NCBI GenBank assembly: GCA_039707655.1
Contig: CM077672.1
Location: 356,358,031-356,422,030 of the forward strand
Source of the DNA: Elymus sibiricus
Lineage: Eukaryota; Streptophyta; Magnoliopsida; Poales; Poaceae
Length of the DNA: 64,000 nt
Reading direction: 5' to 3'
Positions 30,619 to 45,462 of the stretch are shown in pieces. The translations under genes were made by a program, and so were the position numbers. Within the stretch, counting starts at the first letter, position 1. The number at the start of each line of letters is the position of its first letter. The notes beneath the pieces are model-generated. The model was given only the letters and a program-made list of their open reading frames with translations, had not been told where the DNA came from and did no database searches.

Positions 30619-33600
30619 TAGAGTCAATAATCTAGTCAATGCTGATGCACTTTACACCTATGGCATACCGGTGTAAAACATGCTTCGCTTGTGGTATAGT
30701 TTGATGTCCAACGGATCTGACAACTTCAGTTCCGTGTGTATCTCTGCATATCCTCGCGTTTTCACGCTTTCACAAAATTCGTATTTTGTGTGGACTTGGC
30801 TTCGTATATATGTGAATCACTGGTCAAACCTTGATTCCTCAGACTGAGCTATGGAGCAACTATCTTCAATAGTGTTCCATTGACCAAAGCCATCTTGGAA
30901 CCATACTAAGTTCATGAACGAACTATACGATTCAACATCTTCTATGTCGCTTTGAAAGCGGCAACATACTTAGCCTTAGTTATAGAATTCGCCACAGAAA
31001 CCTGTTTGGAACGATTTCCAAACACCGTGCCACCATATCGTGTATTACACAAAACCCTTAACTTAAATCGAAAATCGCATGGAGTATTGATGAAGACTGT
31101 ATCGATGCAATTACTTACAACGAGCACTTCATAAACTCTGCTTGCGAGAAAACATGTCATCAGTCCTACTTTAGAACTTAATGAGAATTTTCACTGTTGT
31201 CTCATGATCAGTACTTTGATCACTATGGTATCTATACTCGCAACAACTTGGGAGTATTGGACATATCTGGTTGTTTTACATACCATGGAATACACATGAT
31301 TAATCCAAACACGAAAGTGTGTGGAATCTTCATCATGTATTTTGCTCATCAGTGTTTTGGGACACCGAGTCTTGCAAAAACCCTTTCCATGTGACTTCGG
31401 CAAGAATCACTCCTTGGCGTTTTAATGCTAAACTGTTTTAGCATCTTGTCAATATGTATTTTTTGGCTTTAGCCTATTAGGCAATTCTATCTCGTAGATA
31501 AATATGCCTCATGTCAAGGCTATTTAGCCCAAGCACTTCCTCGAAAACTATTTTCAATGAAGTCCTAATTCGTGTCAAGAAATTTACATTATTTTCAATC
31601 AACAATGTGTCAAGCACACAAGGTTTTTAGAAATATTATTATGCTCCCACTTACTTTCTTGTAACCACAAGCATCTTCGTTATCCATTGATGAAATCAAA
31701 TTCTTTTGACCATTTCATCAAAAACGAAGATTCCAACTCCATTTTGCTCTCTTCTGTCCATTGCTGGAACTTTGAAGTTTGCATACTTACTAGCATCCTC
31801 TGGATTGACAAAATACCTTGGACTATATCACATGCAAGTCCTAGGTTGCATTTCCATCACATGGAAATCCTTTTGGCATCCATGTATCATATCTCAAGAT
31901 TGAAATATGTATTAATTGCTAGTTTAACCCAATCTGACTTTAAGCATCGCTACGGAGAGACAATCTCATCATAGTCAACTCCTTGAATTTGTTATTGCAA
32001 CAAGTCGAGCTTTATGGATAAAACATTTTATCCAAATCAGTTTATAGTTCCATTAATATTCGTTAGACTCTAAGTCTTTCGAAGGGCTTATCAAGATATA
32101 ATCTTGAATCATTTATATGGAAACTATCTCGGATTATATTGGCATTTAGCCAATTCCGGAGTCAGGGCCCATCAACGCTTCCTTGTGTGTCGTAGGTATA
32201 TTGTTGTCTAACAACAATATCTCGCTTGCGCACCTGAGAGGTTTGCATGAGTTTTGCCTACGTGGTTCCGCTGCAAGTTCGACTGAAGTCCATACATTTT
32301 TATTGTAGAGACTTCCGTATCAGTCGCAGTAGGAAACTCTGGAATTACTTCCAATGTTTCTTTCCTTTGATCTGATGACGAAGATACTGTTATCTCGTCG
32401 AGTTGCACTGTTCTCCCACTCACCTTTTTGCAAGAACCATTTTTTTTAAAAGCATACCGTTCTTGGTGGCAAAACCTTTTGCCTTGGTACAGTGGTGGGG
32501 GAATACCCAATTACTTGGGATAACCTACAAAGTAGTACTTGTCTGATTTGGAATAGGTTTGTAAATATTTTACACAAGCCCCATATTCCAAATGTTAAGA
32601 AAAGACAAAGCATGGTTGGGCGTACCATACCATGGCGTCATTTCAACAGACCTGATGGCGCTCTTTTCAGTGTAAAAGCCGCAGTCTCTAAATCATTACT
32701 TTAAAAGGGATAATGGCAAATTGATTTATGTCATCTTTGATCTTACTATGTCATAAATGGTTTGAATACATCTTCACAGACATTCCACTCACAGTGGTGT
32801 TCCGGGAGGTGTAAGTTATGAAACTCCTTTCACAACTCATCAGACATTCGCTAAACTTGTAACTCAAATATTCCTTTCCGCAATCAAATTGCAGAAACAA
32901 AATCTTCTTGTTACAATAATTTCTACTTCATTTTGAAAACCTTTCGAATGATTTCAAAAGATCCAGACTTATGTCTCATCAAGCAAATATCCATATATCT
33001 ACTTGAGTCATTTTTGAAGATAGACAAATCCACTGCTAGCAATAACCTTTATCGGACTACATACATCAAAATGTATGATCACCGATAAGTTCATTGCTCG
33101 TTCCTTATGGCCTGTGAATTTCAGTCACTTCACTTTTCGGAGGAAAGTTGCAAGTGTCAGATGATTCATAATCAAACGACTTCAAAATCCATCATTATGG
33201 AATTTCTCCATGCGGGTTTCTCCAATGTGACCAAATGCAGTGCCACACATGTGTGGTATTCTCTTAGTCTTGCGACATTTAGCGTCAGTGTTATGGATGT
33301 ATCATATTTCCATCAATATTCATAACATACATCACATCCACGATGGAAGCATGGCCCTTATGTTATTCATGACACTGAACAACAATTGTTCTTTTATGAA
33401 CAACCCTTTTGCAACAAACATTACGCAATGGGCTAGAGTGTGAAAAACTCTAAAATGAATTATGAAAGTAAATACAGAGGTAATGTATTATTATCAATAT
33501 TCATAACATACATCTCATTCATAATGAAAGTATGGCCCTTAAGTTATTCATAACATCGAACATCAAAAGTTCTCTTATGAACAACCTTCTTGCAAGATAC

Positions 33601-35402
33601 CTTATGTAATGGGCTAGAGTGTGTAAAACTCTAAAATGAATTATGAAAATAAATACATAGGTAATACACCGATGGAATGTATATTAACATTTACTATGTT
33701 CCCAGCGCGTATCTGAACCTCACTCCGGCCAGTCTTTTAGGCCGTAGTAGTTCTTGCATCGAATTGCAACGGAAAGCAATCGAGCGGGTATCTCTGTGAT
33801 CAACCCACAATACCCAAGAATCAGTGATTAACATGTTTAATCATAATTCCCAAGAACTATTTCTTTAACCAGCCTTCTATACATCAATAGCTTGTATGAC
33901 TTTCGTACATGAGCTGGATATTCCAGTCTTCTCTCTTTTTGCCTTTATACTTCTAACAGTTTTACTTCCAATAATTCTCCTACTCTCAGAAGAAGCACCA
34001 ACTTGAAGAATGGCGTCAGCCCCGGACTTCCTAGGTGTGTAAGTCATACTAACACCCTTCGGACATTTCCTTTCTCTTAAGTTGTTGTTTTATTCACCAT
34101 CATCATATGACAGGCGTTCTACTGGATCCCTCTGTTATTAGTCAAATGCATAGTAAACACTTTTACTAATAGTTTGCAAAACAAACATTGCTTTGGATAT
34201 CCCATATCTTTTAGCCTTTGTTTGTGTCTGAAAATGATTTTCAGTTCCATGAATATCACATAGCTATCCCAAACTTTTGAAGTTCGGGTCTCATGGAAGC
34301 AAACATATTGTACTTGACCGTAACGGAATTCTAGGTTTTGGATCAAAGGACGAGAGTCACATTATCCATAGCATTAGCGGGAGAATACCAAAAGCATGCG
34401 ATAGGACAAAGTCCTTTTCAGCACTTTTGAGGACAATCCTCACATTACGTTACCAACCATAAAGTTTTAACCAGATATTTAACAGCTTATTCAATTTTAA
34501 CAGGGAAGGTGGAAACACGAGCCATTATTCTACAACTACTATGCAATTTACACTTTAGACAAAGTTCATAATTAATTGCACTGAGAATTAAACAAGTTAA
34601 TTCTACAGTGCGCTCCCACTCAAATCAATATCTCTCAAAATTGATTATAAGTGATTCAAGATCCACATTTCAATTCAACGCCATTGATGTGGACATCACT
34701 GATGACGAGAATTTTAATCGGTAGGCCAACTTGCCGATCACATCTCTATGTGACTCCTGTTCATCTTTCGATGGGCGTGTTCCGAGCTCAGGACTATCCT
34801 GCCTGAACGTCAAAGACAACCAAGTGATCTTGCTGCGAGGTCTGACTTCACCCGCCCCATTCCTCTCGATTCGTTCGTACCCACGTGGACATGGCGCACC
34901 CCGGAAAGATACGAATTTCAGACGGTGCTACACTTGGGTGAACACTAAGTACTTTGATATTTTAAGTGAGAGATCACCCTGATAAAAAGGGACTACCGCG
35001 CAATCAAAAGGGTGCACCATAAGAGATACACATCTCAGGCAATTCATAATAGCATGATATGGTATAGCCCTTTCTGACGGAGAAGTCTTGTATTTCTTCG
35101 TCTTCGGCATTCGCGTCGGTGTTCACCTTCGCGAAGTTTTGCCACCACCTTGTCGATGCACCAGATAATATTGCTATCTCTATAGCTAATAAAATAAGTG
35201 CATTACTTAAGGTTGACACGCAGGTCATTAAAGTGACAATCATATGGCTCCAGCCATCATGCCGAATCATGACACGCAGGTCATGTTAATTAATTTACAT
35301 CATATAGTCATCTCATACATAATCACATTAATATGAGCACTGCTATACCACATCACATGCACATGCAAACCATCCTGCAAAACCAAGTTAGACGCCTCTA
35401 AT
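30604..35402 (-). pseudogene. Copia 1 degenerate internal region
   Basis: No frame exceeds about 100 codons, but scraps of a Copia polyprotein survive on the minus strand. An RNase H-like piece S-V-A-N-S-I-T-K-A-K-Y-V-A-A lies near 30,960-31,020. An integrase-to-RT linker-like piece with S-S-S-D-Q-R-K-E lies near 32,350 and an Arg/Lys-rich piece near 34,000. The same broken frames occur in Copia 2, so decay preceded the spread of the family. Position 35,402 is the Copia 2 insertion point. Confidence 0.75.
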
Positions 35403-37520
35403 TGTAGGGGAACGCAGCAGAAAACAAAAAAATTCCGACCTACGCACCAGCCCAGGACCACTATGGAGACTGCATACAAGGTTTGATCTTTTCGTTACCG
35501 ACTCGCAGCGCAGCGGAAGTACAGTCGATGACGATCGGCGGTGCAGATCCCCGCAGCTAGGATTTACAACCTCCCAACCGCGAGGATGTACTCCCTCGTC
35601 AGCTCACCGGACGGATCGCCGGGCAGCCCTTCGGGAGGCCTCGGGACAGTCCCTCAGATAGTCCCACCAGACGGATCCTCGGACAGCCCTTCGGGAGGCC
35701 TCTGGAGAGTCCCTCGGATAGTCCCACCGGACGGATCCTCGGACAGCCCTTCGGGAGGCCTCTGGACAGTCCCTCGGATAGTCCCACCGGACGGATCCTC
35801 GGACAGCCCTTCGGGAGGCCTCACGGACAGCCCTTCGGGCGGGTCACTCAGGCAGCCCTCCGGCCAGGTACTCGAACAGCCCATCGGGCAAAGGATCGAA
35901 ACTACGACCTCTCTACGGGGTTGCACACATACGGTGTCAGCTATCCGGCAGGGCTTCGCCGTCCAGAACTAGTTCCTGCCGGAACCCAGACAGCCTTTCG
36001 GCTCTACGAAACTATTTCGCGGGGAGGGAGAGAGAAGGCCAGATCATGCATGGCTTGTGTATGTTGAGAAAGAGTGCGTCTTTAGGCAGCCCCCTCCACC
36101 CCTATTTATAGGCCAAGCCCAAGGGTGGCTTCTCCAAGAAGCCGAGGGGAAAAATACCAAAAGGCCCTCAAGGTGGCTTCTCCAATAAGCCACCCAAAAA
36201 GCACATTCACTATTCACGGAAACATTTTTCCGCGACTGTTAAATCCGAAAATATTTCTATGGGTCTTAGAATAATTCCAGTACCCACTAAAATGATTTTG
36301 GACGCGTTCCGAAACAATTCCGGATTAGTGATTTTCATTTGCGAAAAGCAACCAAACCGGTTCCGGCAGCTCCGGAACATTTCCGGTTTTTATCCCGGAA
36401 AAATCCCAGAAGTTTCCAGAACAATTCTGGCACCCTCCAAGAATTTCCAGACGTGTGCCGAAACCAATTTGACTCAATGGTATACCCTGAAACAACTTTT
36501 CAGTTTTATCGAAACTATTCTGGTGCTCTCTCTCCGGAACTTTTCCGCTGTCTCCGAAACTTTTCCGGTGACTTTCTCTCAGACTCCCTGTCTAGTATTC
36601 AGCAGATAGATGACCCTTAAGCGTGTGACCCTATAGGTTCGGTGAAGCATAGACATGACCGGAACTCTTTCCGATCAATGATCAACATCGGAGCCGTGGA
36701 CACCCATATTGACCCCTATACCCACACGAATGAATATTCGAGTGAACCTCCAGTTGTCGTGTGCTATTCCTGTTTTTTCGCGATATGTTACAAAACCCCA
36801 GGTGAGATTTAGCGGCATCCCCGTGGATCAACAACTTGTCCACTATGCCAGTTACCTCGTTGCCGGTTTTGTTCTTTTTTCTTGTTCCCGTGTTCCGGCA
36901 TCCCTGTGATCAAATCACAATGTGTCTGGCCAGACGATGGTGGATACCGTAACACCGAGAGGGCCCAAAGAATATCTCTCCATCGTTGGAGGAGCAAATC
37001 CCAATCTTGAGCTATCAAGTCCCTTGACACACTTTTCCATGAACCCGTAAGCCGCCGTAATAGCCACCCATTTACGGATGACGTTTAACAAACCCCAAAG
37101 TTCATGAAGCAAGCATGAAGAAACTCGACACTCTCATGGTATAAGGAATTATGCAAACGTAAACTTTCTCTGTGTTATTAACCATTAACTTGTGACGAAT
37201 GTATCTCATAGCATAACATCAATTCGGGTCGATTCAACACAAGTGTCTTCCTAACATTGTGCCCTCAAAGTTGCCGGCATAGTCATGCCTATGATCAGGA
37301 AAACAGAACCATCATGCAACACTTGAGCTAGTCTTAGAGGCCAGACTAGGAATACATTTTACCGTTTATTATTCCACACGTGCATATGAGTCTTCCTCCG
37401 AGCCTCGTGGTTATTGCAGACTCGAGAACCATAGCAGTTATAGCATGGAACATAAACATAATTATGAACATGGAGATAAATAATAACATTTATTATTGCC
37501 TCTAGGGCATATCTCCTACA
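35403..37520 (-). repeat. Copia 2 3' LTR
   Basis: 2,118 bp, four minisatellite units (35,600-35,830), same ends as the other copies. Confidence 0.93.
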
Positions 37521-37535
37521 GACTCCCACTTGCAC
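37521..37535 (-). promoter_or_regulatory. Copia 2 polypurine tract
   Basis: Minus-strand GTGCAAGTGGGAGTC adjoins the 3' LTR, identical to Copia 1. Confidence 0.75.
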
Positions 37536-40500
37536 TAGAGTCAATTATCTAGTCAATGCTAATGCACATTACACCTATGGCATACCGATGTAAAAATGCT
37601 TCGCATGTGGTATAGCCTGATGTCCAACGGATCTGACAACTTCAGTTCCATGTGTATCTTTGCATGTCCTCGCGTTTTCACGCTTTCACAAAATTCATAT
37701 TTTGTGTGGACTTGGCTTTGTATATATGTCAATCACAGGTCAAACCTTGATTCCTCAGACTGAGCTATGGAGCAACTATCTGCAATAGTGTCCCATTGAC
37801 CAAACCATCTTGGAACCATACTAAGTTCATGAATGAATTATATGATTCAACATCTTCTTTGTCGCTTCCAAAGCGTCAACATACTTAGCCTTTGTTATAA
37901 AATTCGCCACAGTAACCTGTTTGGAACAATTTCCAACTACCGTGCCACCGTATTATGTGTTACACAAAAACCCTTAACTTAAATCGAAAATCGCATGGAG
38001 CATTGATGAAGACTGTATTGATGTAACCTTTACAACGAACTCTTCATAATCTCCGCTTGCAAGAAAACATGTCATCAGTGCTACTTCAGTACTCAATGAC
38101 ATTTTTCATTGTTGTCCCATGATCAGTACTTTGATCACTTTGGTATCTATACTCGCAACAACTTGGGAGTATTGGACATATCTGGTTGTCTTACATACCA
38201 TGGAATACATGATTAATCCAAACACAAGAGTGTGTGGAATCTCCATCATGTATTTTGCTCATCAGTGTTTTGGGACACCGAGTCTTGCAAAAACCCTTTC
38301 CATGTGACTTCGGCAAGAATCACTCCTTGGCGTTCTTATGCTAAACTGTTTTAGCACCTTGTCAATATGTATTTTTGGCTTAGCCTATTAGGCAATACTA
38401 TCTTCGCAGATAATTATGCCTAATATCAAGGCTACTTAGCCCAAGCACTTCATCGAAAAACTATTTTCAATGAAGTCCTAATTCGTGTCAAGAAATTTAC
38501 ATTATTTCCAATCAACAATGTGTCAAGCACACAAGGTTTTTCGAAATATTATTATGCTCCCACTTACTTTCTTGTAACCACAAGCATCTTCGTTATCCAT
38601 TGATGAAATCAAACTCTTTTGACTATTTCATCAAAAAACAAGATTCCAACTCCATTTTGCTCTCTTCTGTCCATTGCTGGAACTCTGAAGTTTGCATACT
38701 CACTAGCATCCTCTGGATTGACAAAATACCTTGGACTGTATCACATGGAAGTCCTAGGTTGCATTTCCATTTCATGGAAATCCTTTTGGCATCCATGTTT
38801 CATATCTCGTGATTGAAATATGTATTAATTGCTAGTTTAACCCGAACCGACTTTAAGCATCGCTACGGTGTGACAACCTCATCGTAGTCAACTCCTTGAA
38901 CTTGTTATTGCAACAAGTCAAGCTTTATGGATAAAACATTTTATCCACATCAGTTTATAGTTCCATTAATGTTCGTTAGACTCTAAGTCTTCCGAAGGGT
39001 TTTTCAAGATATAATCTTGAATCATTTATGGAAACTATCTCGGATTGTATTGGCATTTAGCCAATTCCGGAGTCAGGGCCCATCAACGCTTCCTTGTGTA
39101 TCGTAGGTATACTGTTGTCTAACAACAATATCTCGTATGAGCACCTGAGAGGTTTGCACGAGTTTTGCCTACGTGGTTCAGCTGCAAGTTCGACCGAAGT
39201 CCATACATCTCATGTAGAGGCTTCCGTATCAGTCGCAGTAGGAAACTCTGGAATCACTTCCAAGGTTCCTTTCCTTTGATCTGATGACGAAGATACTGTT
39301 ATCTCGTCGAGTTGCACTGTTCTCCCACTCACCTTTTTGCAAGAACCATTCTCTTTAAAAGCATACCATTCTTGATGGCAAACCTTTTTGCCTCGGTATA
39401 GTGGTGGAGGAATTCCCAATTACTTGGGATAACCTACAAAGTAGTACTTGTCTGATTTGGAATAGGTTTGTAAATATTTTACACAAGCCCCATATTCCAA
39501 ATGTTAAGAAAAGACAAAGCATGGTTGGGCGTACCATACCATGGCGTCATTTCAACAGACCTGATGGCGCTCTTTTCAGTGTAAAAGCCGCAGTCTCTAA
39601 AGCATTACTTTAAAAGGGATAATGGCAAATTGATTTATGTCATCTTTGATCTTACCATGTCATAAATGGTTTGAATACATCATCACGGACGTACCACTCA
39701 TAGTGGAGTTCCGGGAGGTGTAAGTTATGAAACTCTTTTCACAACTCATCAGACATTCGCTAAACTTGTAACTCAAAATATTCCTTTCCGCAATCAAATT
39801 GCAGAAACATAATTTTCTTGTTACAATAATTTCTACTTCATTTTGAAAACCTTTTGAATGATTTCAAAAGATCCAGACTTACGTCTCATCAAGTAAATAT
39901 CCATATATCTACTTGAGTCATTTCAGAAGACAGACAAATCCACTGCCAGCAACAACATTTATCGGACTACATACATCAAAATGTATGATCACCAATAAGT
40001 TCGTTGCTCGTTCCTTATGGCCTGTGAACGGTATTTCAGTCACTTCACTTTTCGGAGGAAAGTTTCAAGTGTCAGATGATTCATAATCAAACGACTTCAA
40101 AATCCATCAATTATGGAATTTCTCCATGCAGGTTTCTCCAATGTGACCAAATGCAGTGCCACACATGTGTGGTATTCTCTTAGTCTTGCGACATTTAGCG
40201 TCAGTGTTATGGATGTATCATATTACCATCAATATTCAGAACATACATCCCATCCATGATGGAAGTATGGCCCTTATGTTATTCATAACACTGAACAACA
40301 ATTGTTCTTTTATGAACAACCCTTTTGCAACAAACATTATGCAATGGGCTAGAGTGTGTAAAACTCTAAAATGAATTATGAAAGTAAATACAGAGGTAAT
40401 GTATTATTATCAATATTCATAACATACATCTCATTCATAATGAAAGTATGGCCCTTAATTTATTCTTAACATCGAACATCAAAAGTTCTCTTATGAACAA

Positions 40501-42809
40501 CCTTCTTGCAAGATATCTTATGCAATGGGCTAGAGTGTGTAAAACTCTAAAATGAATTGTGAAAATAAATACATAGGTAATACACCGATGGAAGGTATAG
40601 TAACATTTACTATATTCCCAGCGCGTATCTGAACCTCACTCCGGCAAGTCATTTAGGCCGTAGTAGTTCTTGCATCGAGTCGCAACAGAATGCAATCGAG
40701 CGGGTATCTCTGTGATCAACTCACAATACCCAAGAATCAGTGATTAACATGTTTAATTATAATTCCCAAGAACTATTTCTTTTGACCAGTCTTTTGTACA
40801 TCAATAACTTGTATGACTTTCATACATGAGTTGGACATTCCAGTCTTCTCTCTTTTTGCCTTTATACTTCTAACAATTTTACTTCCAATAATTCTCCTAC
40901 TCTCAGAAGAAGCACCAACTTGAAGAGGGGCGTCAGCCCCGGACTTCCTAGGTGTGTAAGTCATACTAACACCCTTCGGACATTTCCTTTCTCTTAAGTT
41001 GTTGTTTTATTCACCTTCATCATATGATAGGCGTTCTTCTGGATCCCTCTATTAGTAGTCAAACGCATAGTAAACACTTTTACTAACAGTTTGCAAAACA
41101 AACATTGCTTTGGATATCCCATATCTTTTAGCCTTTGTTTGTGTCTGAAAATGATTTTCAGTTCCATGAATATCACATAGCTATCCCAAACTTTTGAAGT
41201 CCGGGTCTCATGGACGCCAACATATTGCACTTGACCGTAACGGAATTCTACCTTTTGGATCGAAGGACGAGAGTCACATTATCCATAGCATTAGCGGGAG
41301 AATACTGAAAGCATGCGATAGAACAAAGTCCTTCTCGGCACTCTTGAGGACAATCCTCACATTACGTTACCAACCGTAAAGTTTTAACCAGATATTTAAC
41401 AGCTTATTCAATTTTAACAGGGAAGGTGGAAAGGCGAGCCATTATTCTACAACTATTAATCAAAATTACACTTAGACAGTGTCCATAATTAATTTGCACA
41501 GAGAATTAAACAAGTTAATTCTACAGTGCGCTCCCACTCAAATCAATATCTCTCATAATTGATTGTGAGTGATACAAGACCCGCATTTCAATTCAACGCC
41601 ATTGATGTGGACATCACTGATGACGAGAATTTTAATCGGTAGGCCAACTTGCCAATCACATATCTATGTGATTCTTGTTCATCTTTTGATGGGCGTGTTC
41701 CGAGCTCAGGACGATCATGCCTGAACGTCAAAGACAACCAAGTGATCTTGCTGCGAGGTCTGACCTCACCCGCCTCATTCCTCTCGATTCGTTCGTACCC
41801 ATGTGGACATGGCGCACCCCAAAAAGATACGAATTTCAGACGGTGCTACACTTGGGTGAACACTAACTACTTTGATATTTTTGCGAGAGATCACCCTAAT
41901 AAAAAGCGACTACCGCGCAATCAAGAAGGGTGCATCATAAGGGATAAACATCTCAGGTAATTCATAATAACATGATATGGTATAGCCCTTTCTGACGGAA
42001 AAGTCTTGTATTTCTTCGTTTTCGGCATTCGCGTCGGTGTTCACCTTCGCGAAGATTGCCACCACCTTGTCGATGCACCAGATAATATTGCTATCTCTAT
42101 AGCTAATAAAATAAGTGCATTACTTAAGGTTGACACGCAGGTCATTAAAGTGACAATCATATTGCTCCAGCCATCATGCCGAATCATGACACGCAGGTCA
42201 TGTTAATTTACATTATATAGTCATCTCATACATAATCAAATTAATATGAGCACTGCTATACCACATCATATGCACATGCAAACCATCCTGCAAAACCAAG
42301 TTAGACGCCTCTAATCGGTTTATGCAAAATTTCATTTTATGTGGCTTCTAAGGTTTCGAACAAACCGCAGCTACCAACGTCCATCATCTAGTATGATTAT
42401 TCAAGTCGCTAGATTAACTTTACGGTGTGTATGAAACACGAGATAATAAAATCTTGAGCCCCATACTGAACTTCGTCATACGCATGACCCCCGTGCAGAT
42501 CATATCTGCATTTCCCTTTTGTCTGCGAAATTTCATCTTTCTCTCTAACTATGGTGGAATTCAATGAACTGTTAGCACTTCGTTGATCAATCAGGATCGC
42601 GGATTGCCAGAACTTTGAAACTCCACCATGCTCTTATCAAGATCAGAAATATGCAAATTCCAGGGAAGCAACAAGAACATCGGGTAACAGATTTCATCTG
42701 TTACCCGCACAAATAATTATCAGCAGTAGAACTCATCTGCTACAAATTATATTATGCAATACCCATACATCTCTATGTATTCTAGATCGTAACCTGCATC
42801 TACGCATAG

Positions 42810-42827
42810 CACGGCTCATGATGCCAC
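42810..42827 (-). promoter_or_regulatory. Copia 2 primer-binding site
   Basis: Minus strand GTGGCATCATGAGCCGTG follows the 5' LTR directly. It resembles the initiator-Met tRNA complement (TGGTATCAGAGC) with a mismatch and a one-base insertion. The same sequence adjoins the Copia 1 5' LTR at 45,445-45,462. Confidence 0.65.
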
Positions 42828-44944
42828 TGTAGGGGAACGCAGCAGAAAACAAAAAATTTCCGACCTACGCACCAGCCCAGGACCAATATGGAGACTGCAT
42901 ACAAGGTTTGATCTTTTCGTTACCGACTCGTAGCGCAGCGAAAGTAGAGTCGATGACGATCGGCGGTGCAGATCCCCCAGCTAGGATTTACAACCTTCCA
43001 ACCGCGAGGATGTACTCCCTCGTCAGCTCACCGGACGGATCGCCGGGTAGCCCTTCGGGAGGCCTCGGGACAGTCCCTCAGATAGTCCCACCGGACGGAT
43101 CCTCGGATAGCCCTTCGGGAGGCCTCTGGACAGTCCCTCGGATAGTCCCACCGGACGGATCCTTGGACAGCCCTTCGGGAGGCCTCTGGACAGTCCCTCG
43201 GATAGTCCCACCGGACGGATCCTTGGACAGCCCTTCGGGAGGCCTCACGGACAGCCCTTCGGGCGGGTCACTCGGACAGCCCTCCGGCCAGGTACTCGAA
43301 CAGCCCCTCGGGCAAAGGATCGAAACTATGACCTCTCTACGGGGTTGCACACATACGGTGTCAGCTATCCGGCAGGGCTTCGCCGTCCTGAACTAGTTCC
43401 TGCCGGAACCCAGACAGCCTTTCGGCTCTACGAAACTATTTCGCGGGGAGGGAGAGAGAAGGCCAGATCATGCATGGCTTGTGTATGTTGAGAAAGAGTG
43501 TGTCTTTAGGCAGCCCCCTCCACCCCTATTTATAGGCCAAGCCCAAGGGTGGCTTCTCCAAGAAGCCAAGGGGGAAAATACCAAAAGGCCCTCAAGGTGG
43601 CTTCTCCAAGAAGCCACCCAAAAAGCACATTCACTATTCACGGAAACATTTTTCCGCGACCGTTAAATCCGAAAATATTTCTATGGGTCTTAGAATAATT
43701 CCAGTACCCACTAAAATGATTTTGGACGCGTTCCGAAACAATTCCGGATTAGTGATTTTCATCTGCGAAAAGCAACCAAACCGGTTCCGGCAGCTCCGGA
43801 ACATTTCCGGTTTTTATCCCGGAAAAATCCCAGAAGTTTCCAGAACAATTCTGGCACCCTCCAAGAATTTACACACGCGTGCCGAAACCAATTTGACTCA
43901 ATGGTATACCCTGAAACAACTTTTTAGTTTTACCGAAACTATTCTGGTGCTCTCTCTCCAGAACTTTTCCGCTGTCTCCGAAACTTTTCCGGTGACTTTC
44001 TCTCAGACTCCCTGTCTAGTATTCAGCAGATAGATGACCCTTAAGCTTGTGACCCTATAGGTTCGGTGAAGCATAGACATGACCGGAACTCTTTCCGATC
44101 AATGATCAACATCGGAGCCGTGGACACCCATATTGACCCCTATACCCACACGGATGAATATTCGAGTGAACCTCCAGTTGCCGTGTGCTATTCCTGTTGC
44201 TTCGCGATATGTTTCAAAGCCCGAGGTGAGATTTATCGGCATCCCCGTGGATCAACAACTTGTCCACTATGCCAGTTACCTCGTTGCCGGTTTTGTTCTT
44301 TTTTCTCGTTCCCGTGTTCCGGCATCCCTGTGATCAAATCACAATGTGTCTGGCCAGACGATGGTGGATACCGTAACACCGAGAGGGCCCAAAGAATATC
44401 TCTCCATCGTCAGAGGAGCAAATCCCAATCTTGAGCTATCAAGTCCCTTGACACACTTTTCCATGAACCCGTAAGCCGCCGTAATAGCCACCCATTTACG
44501 GATGACGTTTAACAAACCCCAAAGTTCATGAAGCAAGCATGAAGAAACTCGACACTCTCATGGTCCAAGGAATTATGCAAACGTAAACTTTCTCTGTGTT
44601 ATTAACCATTAACTTGTGACGAATGTATCTCATAGCATAACATCAATTCGGGTCGATTCCACACAAGTGTTCTCCTAACATTGTGCCCTCAAAGTTGCCG
44701 GCATAGTCATGCCTATGATCAGGAAAACAGAACCATCATGCAACACTTGAGCTAGTCTTAGAGGCCAGACTAGGAATACATTTTACCGTTTATTATTCCA
44801 CACGTGCATATGAGTCTTCCTCCGAGCCTCGTGGTTATTGCAGACTCGAGAACCATAGCAGTTATAGCATGGAACATAAACATAATTATGAACAAGGAGA
44901 TAAATAATAACATTTATTATTGCCTCTAGGGCATATCTCCTACA
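42828..44944 (-). repeat. Copia 2 5' LTR
   Basis: 2,117 bp, four minisatellite units (about 43,020-43,250). Confidence 0.93.
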
Positions 44945-44949
44945 CTAAT

Positions 44950-45462
44950 CGGTTCATGCAAAAATTTCTTTTACGTGGCTTCTAAGGTTTCGAAGCAAAG
45001 CGAAGCTACCAACGTCCATCATCAAGTATGATTATTCAAGTCGCTAGATTAACTTTGTGGGGTGTAAGAAACACGAGATAATAAAATCTCGAACCCCATA
45101 CTGAACTTCGTCATACGCATGACCCCCGTGCAGATCATATCTGCATTGCCCTTTCGTCTGCGAAATTTCATCTTTCTTTTTAACTATGGTGGAATTCAAC
45201 GAACTGTTAGCACTTCGTTGATCAATCAGGATCGCGGATTGCCAGAACTTTGAAAATCCACCATGCTGTTATCAAGATCAGAAATATGCAAATTCCAGGG
45301 AAGCAACAAGAACATCGGGTAACAGATTTCATCTGCTACCCGCACAAATAATTATCAGCAGTAGAACTCGTCTACTACAAATTATATTGTGCAACACCCA
45401 TACATCTCTATGTATTCTAGATCGTAACCTGCATCTACGCATAGCACGGCTCATGATGCCAC
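44950..45462 (-). pseudogene. Copia 1 internal region, 5' remainder
   Basis: Matches 42,316-42,827 of Copia 2 and rejoins the Copia 1 interior at 35,402. Contains the primer-binding site at 45,445-45,462. Confidence 0.85.

Larger units (their letters stand above)
37521..42827 (-). pseudogene. Copia 2 degenerate internal region
   Basis: 5,307 bp, collinear with the Copia 1 interior (5,312 bp after joining its parts). It holds the same short broken frames, for example the 60-residue frame at 39,355-39,537, which matches 32,446-32,628 at about nine of ten residues. No gag, integrase, RT or RNase H frame is intact. Confidence 0.78.
35403..44944 (-). mobile_element. Copia LTR retrotransposon 2, same family, nested in Copia 1
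   Basis: 3' LTR 35,403-37,520 and 5' LTR 42,828-44,944 (2,118 and 2,117 bp), internal 37,521-42,827, total 9,542 bp. Perfect CTAAT duplications lie at 35,398-35,402 and 44,945-44,949. The target is the internal region of Copia 1 about 0.5 kb from its 5' LTR; the same CTAATCGG site exists at about 42,311 in Copia 2. I count about ten differences between the first 300 bp of its LTRs. Confidence 0.94.
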
